This document shows, piece after piece, positions 59,714 through 64,000 of a DNA stretch of 64,000 bases. Source of the stretch: Streptomyces sp. NK08204 (GTDB lineage Bacteria; Actinomycetota; Actinomycetes; Streptomycetales; Streptomycetaceae); assembly GCF_020400585.1 (NCBI RefSeq), contig NZ_JAINVF010000012.1, positions 62,001 to 126,000 on the forward strand, given 5' to 3'. Position 1 is the stretch's first letter. Every line of letters begins with the position of its first letter. A model generated the notes under the pieces. It did not search any database and was not told where the DNA came from. It saw only the letters and a program-made list of their open reading frames with translations. A program made the position numbers and the translations under genes.

Positions 59714-60895
59714 GTGGACCTGTTCGAGTACCAGGCGAGGGACCTCTTCGCCAAGCACGATGTACCGGTGCTGGCCGGTGAAGTCATCGACACGCCTGAG
59801 GCGGCGCGCGAGATCACCGAGCGGCTGGGCGGCAAGTCCGTCGTCAAGGCGCAGGTGAAGGTCGGTGGTCGTGGCAAGGCCGGTGGCGTGAAGCTCGCCG
59901 CCACCCCGGACGAGGCCGTTGCCCGCGCGACGGACATCCTCGGCATGGACATCAAGGGCCACACGGTCCACAAGGTCATGATCGCCGAGACCGCTCCGGA
60001 GATCCTCGAGGAGTACTACGTCTCCTACCTCCTCGACCGTGCGAACCGCACCTTCCTCTCCATCGCCTCCGTCGAGGGCGGCATGGAGATCGAGGAGGTG
60101 GCGGCCACCCGTCCGGAGGCCGTCGCCAAGACGCCGATCGACCCGATCGACGGCGTGGACGAGGCCAAGGCCCGCGAGATCGTCGAGGCCGCCAAGTTCC
60201 CGGCCGAGGTCGCGGACAAGGTCGTCAACGTCCTGATCAAGCTGTGGGACACCTTCATCAAGTCGGACGCCCTCCTCGTCGAGGTCAACCCGCTCGCGAA
60301 GGTCGCCTCCGGTGACGTCATCGCCCTCGACGGCAAGGTCTCGCTGGACGACAACGCCGAGTTCCGTCACCCCGAGTACGAGGAGCTCCACGACAAGGCC
60401 GCGGCCAACCCGCTCGAGGCCGCTGCCAAGGAGAAGAACCTCAACTACGTGAAGCTCGAGGGTGAGGTCGGCATCATCGGCAACGGCGCCGGTCTCGTCA
60501 TGAGCACCCTGGACGTCGTCGCGTACGCCGGTGAGAACCACGGCGGCGTCAAGCCGGCCAACTTCCTCGACATCGGCGGTGGCGCCTCCGCCCAGGTGAT
60601 GGCGAACGGCCTGGAGATCATCCTCGGCGACCCGGACGTCAAGTCCGTGTTCGTCAACGTTTTCGGTGGCATCACTGCCTGCGACGAGGTCGCCAACGGC
60701 ATCGTCCAGGCCCTGAAGCTCCTGGAGGACCGCGGCGAGAAGGTCGAGAAGCCGCTCGTCGTCCGTCTCGACGGCAACAACGCCGAGCTGGGCCGGAAGA
60801 TCCTCACCGACGCCAACCACCCGCTGGTGCAGCGCGTCGACACCATGGACGGCGCGGCCGACAAGGCCGCCGAGCTGGCCCACGCCGCCAAGTAA
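59714..60895 (+). CDS. sucC: Succinyl-CoA synthetase, beta subunit
   Basis: A 393-residue ADP- or GDP-forming succinyl-CoA synthetase beta subunit of the TCA cycle. The N-terminal ATP-grasp domain begins MDLFEYQARDLFAKHDVPVL and contains KAQVKVGGRGKAGGVKLA. The succinate-binding C-terminal domain has N-G-A-G-L-V-M-S-T and FVNVFGGITACDEVANGI. The length is normal. The start is GTG at 59714 after AGGGACGG. sucD follows after 27 bases, and the two subunits form the enzyme together. Neither a promoter nor a regulator could be assigned with confidence. Confidence 0.98.
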   Translation: MDLFEYQARDLFAKHDVPVLAGEVIDTPEAAREITERLGGKSVVKAQVKVGGRGKAGGVKLAATPDEAVARATDILGMDIKGHTVHKVMIAETAPEILEEYYVSYLLDRANRTFLSIASVEGGMEIEEVAATRPEAVAKTPIDPIDGVDEAKAREIVEAAKFPAEVADKVVNVLIKLWDTFIKSDALLVEVNPLAKVASGDVIALDGKVSLDDNAEFRHPEYEELHDKAAANPLEAAAKEKNLNYVKLEGEVGIIGNGAGLVMSTLDVVAYAGENHGGVKPANFLDIGGGASAQVMANGLEIILGDPDVKSVFVNVFGGITACDEVANGIVQALKLLEDRGEKVEKPLVVRLDGNNAELGRKILTDANHPLVQRVDTMDGAADKAAELAHAAK

Positions 60896-60922
60896 GCACT
60901 CAGGACGAGGACACAACACACC

Positions 60923-61807
60923 ATGGCTATCTGGCTCAACAAGGACAGCAAGGTCATCGTCCAGGGCATGACGGGCGCCACCGGCATGAAGCACACGAAG
61001 CTCATGCTCGGCGACGGCACCAACGTCGTGGGCGGCGTGAACCCGCGCAAGGCGGGCACGACCGTGGACTTCGACGGCACCGAGGTACCCGTCTTCGGCA
61101 CCGTCAAGGAAGCCATCGAGAAGACCGGCGCCAACGTCTCCGTCATCTTCGTGCCGGAGAAGTTCACCAAGGACGCGGTCGTCGAGGCCATCGACGCCGA
61201 GATCCCGCTGGCCGTCGTCATCACCGAGGGCATCGCCGTGCACGACACGGCCGCGTTCTGGGCGTACGTCGGCAAGAAGGGCAACAAGACCCGCATCATC
61301 GGCCCGAACTGCCCCGGCATCATCACCCCGGGCCAGTCGAACGTCGGCATCATCCCGGGCGACATCACGAAGCCGGGCCGTATCGGCCTGGTCTCGAAGT
61401 CCGGCACGCTGACGTACCAGATGATGTACGAGCTGCGTGACATCGGCTTCTCCACCGCCGTCGGCATCGGTGGTGACCCGATCATCGGCACCACGCACAT
61501 CGACGCCCTGGCCGCCTTCCAGAACGACCCCGAGACCGACCTGATCGTCATGATCGGTGAGATCGGTGGCGACGCCGAGGAGCGCGCGGCTGCGTTCATC
61601 AAGGAGAACGTGACCAAGCCGGTCGTCGGCTACGTCGCGGGCTTCACCGCTCCCGAGGGCAAGACCATGGGCCACGCCGGCGCCATCGTCTCCGGCTCCT
61701 CCGGCACGGCCCAGGCGAAGAAGGAGGCCCTCGAGGCCGCCGGTGTCAAGGTCGGCAAGACCCCGACCGAGACGGCGAAGCTCGCGCGCGAGATCCTCAG
61801 CGCCTGA
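60923..61807 (+). CDS. sucD: Succinyl-CoA synthetase, alpha subunit
   Basis: A 294-residue alpha subunit. The CoA-binding Rossmann domain starts VIVQGMTGATGMKHTKLML, and the ligase domain contains the phosphorylated active-site His in G-H-A-G-A-I-V-S-G (His251). Other signatures are GPNCPGIITPGQSNVGIIPG and IGEIGGDAEERAA. ATG at 60923 follows GGACGAGGAC. It is co-transcribed with sucC, and a strong hairpin follows the stop. Confidence 0.98.
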   Translation: MAIWLNKDSKVIVQGMTGATGMKHTKLMLGDGTNVVGGVNPRKAGTTVDFDGTEVPVFGTVKEAIEKTGANVSVIFVPEKFTKDAVVEAIDAEIPLAVVITEGIAVHDTAAFWAYVGKKGNKTRIIGPNCPGIITPGQSNVGIIPGDITKPGRIGLVSKSGTLTYQMMYELRDIGFSTAVGIGGDPIIGTTHIDALAAFQNDPETDLIVMIGEIGGDAEERAAAFIKENVTKPVVGYVAGFTAPEGKTMGHAGAIVSGSSGTAQAKKEALEAAGVKVGKTPTETAKLAREILSA

Positions 61808-61846
61808 GCACCTGGCTGAACGCCGACAGGCCGTAGCGCCTTGGCT

Positions 61847-61894
61847 GAACGCCGGTAGGCCCGTCCCGTTGCCCGGGCGGGCCTACCGGCGTTC
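61847..61894. terminator. Strong terminator after sucD
   Basis: GAACGCCGGTAGGCCCG (61847-61863) pairs with CGGGCCTACCGGCGTTC (61878-61894) around a 14-base loop, followed by TCGCTC. It lies between convergent genes. Confidence 0.85.
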
Positions 61895-61925
61895 TCGCTC
61901 GCGACTGCCCTGCGGCCACACGCGT

Positions 61926-63248
61926 TCACCTCGCCAGCGGCAGCAGCCTGTCCGGGCCGCGCCCCTGCGATCGCTGCAGTTTCGTCCGCAGCGCCAGTTG
62001 GGCCTGGGACAGCGGGCCCAGAGCCACCGGCGCCGGAACCCCCTGCACCGCCTGCGCGGGGGCGATCGGGGGTTCGTAGTGCGTCGGTGCCGTCCGCAGC
62101 GTGAGTGTCGTCGCGCCGATGATCGTGACCGTGAAGGCGATGGCGGCCCGGGTCCAGAACACGTTGCGGCGTTCGCTGCCGTCGCGCACCGCCGGCGGTT
62201 CGGCCGAGCGCAGTCGCTCCGTGGAGGCCAGTTCGGCCAGGCGTCGGTGCAGTGCCGCGGCGTCGGCCAGCTCCGGCAGCCGCGCTGCCAGCGTCTCGCG
62301 GGCGTGGGTGAGCCGGTTCGCGGCGGCCGGCGTGCTCGCCTCCGTCTCCGCCGCCGTCTCCGGCAGGCCGAGGCCGACGCCGTCGTAGAGGACGAGCGTG
62401 CGCCGGTACGCCGACGGAAGTGTCAGCAGTGCGTGCAGCAGCACCCGGTCGGCGGGGGTGGCGGGCGGCGGATCCGGGGCGCGGTGGCGCGGGCGGAACC
62501 GGTGCCAGGGGGAGAGGGCGTAGTCGTGCGCCGCAGCCCGTACCCACCCGGCCGGGTCCCGGTCCCGGGCCACCTCCGGCCAGCGCTGCCACGCCAGATG
62601 GAAGGCCCGCTCCACGGCCTCCCGGGCCAGCTCCCGACGCCCGGTGAGCAGGTAGGTCTGGCGTACGAGGGCGGGTGCGCAGAATGCGTACAGCGCATCG
62701 AAGGCATGAGCAGGCGTCAGCGGCCCGTCCGCCATCGATGGCCCGGGACCGGCGCTCGGTTCCTGACCGCCCGGGGTTTCCGGGCCGTCCGATGACCCCC
62801 GACCAGCCATCGGTCCCTGACCGCCCGGTGTTTCCTGACTGCCCGGTGTTTCCTGACCGCCTGCTGTTTTCGGACCGCCTGCTGTTTTCTGACCGTCCGA
62901 TGGCACCCGCCTACCCGCCGGTCCCTGACCGTCCGATGGGCCCTGCCTACCCGTCGGTCCCTGACCACCCGTCGGCCTCTGGCCGTCCGTCGGTTCCTGG
63001 CCACCCGTCGGCCTCTGGCCGTCCGTCGGTTCCTGACCACCCGTCCATCCGGCAAACGTGGCCAGCAGCTGCGCATACGCCTCGCCCGCGCTTCCGCCCG
63101 GCGTGTCACGGCCCTTCTCCCAGGCGCGTACGGTCGCGCGGCTGACGCCAAGTTGCGCGGCGACCTGGGCCCGCGTCAGCGACCGCGACTCGCGCAGTCG
63201 TCGACGTTCCTTCGGCGGCGGCAGCGGGCTGGCAGGGCTCAGTGTCAC
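61926..63248 (-). CDS. XRE HTH / ECF-sigma-like / membrane helix fusion protein
   Basis: A 440-residue protein with an unusual order of parts. Residues about 10-55 form an XRE-type HTH (ERRRLRESRSLTRAQVAAQL then GVSRATVRAWEKGRDTPGG). A Gly/Gln/Pro/Thr repeat region of nearly 90 residues follows. Residues about 165-340 look like ECF sigma regions 2 and 4 (FDALYAFCAPALVRQTYLLT, LTLPSAYRRTLVLYDGVGLG then LPETAAETEASTPAAANRLT). A membrane helix (FWTRAAIAFTVTIIGATTLTL) and a short outer tail end the protein. GTG at 63248 has GGAGGGG at the right distance; ATGs at 63263 and 63299 are alternatives. I do not recognise a named family. Confidence 0.85.
   Translation of the reverse strand: MTLSPASPLPPPKERRRLRESRSLTRAQVAAQLGVSRATVRAWEKGRDTPGGSAGEAYAQLLATFAGWTGGQEPTDGQRPTGGQEPTDGQRPTGGQGPTGRQGPSDGQGPAGRRVPSDGQKTAGGPKTAGGQETPGSQETPGGQGPMAGRGSSDGPETPGGQEPSAGPGPSMADGPLTPAHAFDALYAFCAPALVRQTYLLTGRRELAREAVERAFHLAWQRWPEVARDRDPAGWVRAAAHDYALSPWHRFRPRHRAPDPPPATPADRVLLHALLTLPSAYRRTLVLYDGVGLGLPETAAETEASTPAAANRLTHARETLAARLPELADAAALHRRLAELASTERLRSAEPPAVRDGSERRNVFWTRAAIAFTVTIIGATTLTLRTAPTHYEPPIAPAQAVQGVPAPVALGPLSQAQLALRTKLQRSQGRGPDRLLPLAR
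62805..63045 (-). repeat. Degenerate repeats encoding the linker of the fusion protein
   Basis: Units of 12 to 24 bases encoding G-G-Q-x-P-T-D-G-Q-x-P variants run through the linker. On the plus strand they appear as CCGTCGGTTCCTGACCACC and relatives. The number of units probably varies between strains. Confidence 0.8.
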
Positions 63249-63353
63249 CGGGCGCCCCTCCATACGGAAAATACCATAAACATATATTGGGCGACACATC
63301 GGTGCTTCGCCCGTTACAACGGGAAATCGCGTGTCGTTGGGAGCATGGCTGAC

Positions 63354-64000
63354 GTGATGCCCTTGACCGCTCGCCGATCGTCGTCGTTGTCGTCGTTGTC
63401 GTCGTCCTTGCTCACCCGCTTGCGCGACCGCTCGCCCGGACTGGCCAACAGCCTGCTGGGCGGCGCGGTCGCGGCCGGGCTCGGGGTCGGCTCGTTCGCC
63501 GTGCTCGTGATGGTGCTGTGGATCAGCTCGCCGTACCCCGACAGCGGGCCCGGTGGTGCGCTGAACATTGCCGCCGCGCTCTGGCTGCTGGCCCACGGCG
63601 TCGAACTGGTCCGCACCGACACGCTCTCCGGCGCCCCCCTGCCCGTGGGCGTCACCCCGTTGCTGCTGCTCGCGCTCCCGCTGGTGTTGCTGTACCGGGC
63701 GGCCCGGGACGGGGTGGACGCGCCGCCCGCCGACGCCGCGGGGCCGCCCCCGGTACCGGCGCGCACGGTGTGGACGGGCGTCGTGCTCGGCTACCTCACC
63801 GTCGGCTCCGGGGTCGCCCTGTACTGCTCCAGCGGCGAACTGCGGCCCGACTGGCGTGGGGTGACGTCATGTCTGCCGCTCGTCGCGGCGGGCGCGGCGG
63901 GCGCCGGTGTGTGGTCGGCGTACGGCCGCCCCCGCCGTCCGCTGCTGCGCGTGCTGGTGATGCTGCCGGGGCCGGTGCGGCGGCTGGTGTGCGGGGCGGA
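63354..64000 (+). CDS. DUF6350-like polytopic membrane protein, partial
   Basis: The gene runs off the right edge; about 215 residues are visible. After a Ser/Leu-rich start (SSSLSSLSSSLLTRL, encoded by a TCG/TTG repeat) there are membrane helices near residues 35-55 (AAGLGVGSFAVLVMVLWIS), 70-85, 100-115, 140-160 and 175-190. The place just after sucCD matches the DUF6350 (PerM-like) membrane protein found there in many Streptomyces. The start is uncertain: GGGAG at 63339-63343 fits GTG at 63354 or ATG at 63357 better than ATG at 63345. The function is unknown. Confidence 0.8.
   Translation, partial: MMPLTARRSSSLSSLSSSLLTRLRDRSPGLANSLLGGAVAAGLGVGSFAVLVMVLWISSPYPDSGPGGALNIAAALWLLAHGVELVRTDTLSGAPLPVGVTPLLLLALPLVLLYRAARDGVDAPPADAAGPPPVPARTVWTGVVLGYLTVGSGVALYCSSGELRPDWRGVTSCLPLVAAGAAGAGVWSAYGRPRRPLLRVLVMLPGPVRRLVCGA

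Overview
The window looks like the chromosomal core of a Streptomyces. Base composition is very GC-rich with strong third-position GC bias, and it carries the sporulation pair whiD and bldM, a large block of eukaryotic-type Ser/Thr protein kinases, NlpC/P60 hydrolases and an icmB gene. I saw no insertion sequence, prophage, CRISPR array, rRNA or tRNA. The closest neighbourhood I recall is the S. coelicolor segment whiD-bldM-sigma-guaB through sucCD. The whiB-like / sigma / guaB2 / guaB3 / choD order also recalls the whiB3-sigD-guaB2-guaB3-choD segment of Mycobacterium tuberculosis.

Layout. 1-2.7 kb: the start of a small hypothetical gene, an SDR oxidoreductase, a MOSC protein and a divergent LysR regulator. 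2.8-8.4 kb: whiD and bldM, divergent across a region with a textbook sigma-BldN promoter, then a SigD/ShbA-type sigma factor, guaB and guaB3. 8.5-13.8 kb: two small membrane proteins, a nucleotide-sugar dehydrogenase without its catalytic Cys, glpD and a secreted serine hydrolase. 14.0-24.3 kb: five tandem kinase-family genes with a common plan (kinase domain, low-complexity linker, one membrane helix, external domain); the second is a pseudokinase. 24.4-27.3 kb: a MarR-type regulator with an IS30-like HTH, a divergent DUF4097 protein and a sixth, soluble kinase. 27.4-33.7 kb: a succinate-semialdehyde dehydrogenase, a ChoD-like GMC oxidoreductase, a chorismate mutase behind what looks like a Phe/Tyr transcription attenuator, and guaA. 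34-40 kb: membrane proteins, a DoxX protein, and a divergent PspC / PspC-histidine kinase / response regulator envelope-stress module. 40-50 kb: two NlpC/P60 hydrolases (one under a ydaO-type c-di-AMP riboswitch), a decayed TDT transporter, pcrA, an M23 peptidase and a lipase. 50-59 kb: icmB, then a five-gene block of unknown function (SWIM zinc finger and DUF5691 on the minus strand; MoxR ATPase, DUF5682 and VWA on the plus strand) around a nested palindrome. 59.7-64 kb: sucCD, an unusual XRE/sigma/membrane fusion, and the start of a DUF6350-like membrane protein.

The strongest candidates for something under-described are the SWIM/DUF5691//MoxR/DUF5682/VWA block with its nested inverted repeat, the chorismate mutase attenuator whose leader uses the rare codons TTT and TAT, the XRE-sigma-membrane fusion, and the kinase block with its pseudokinase and its loop-less soluble member. 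All calls were made by eye. Family names come from motif recognition, and nothing was searched.
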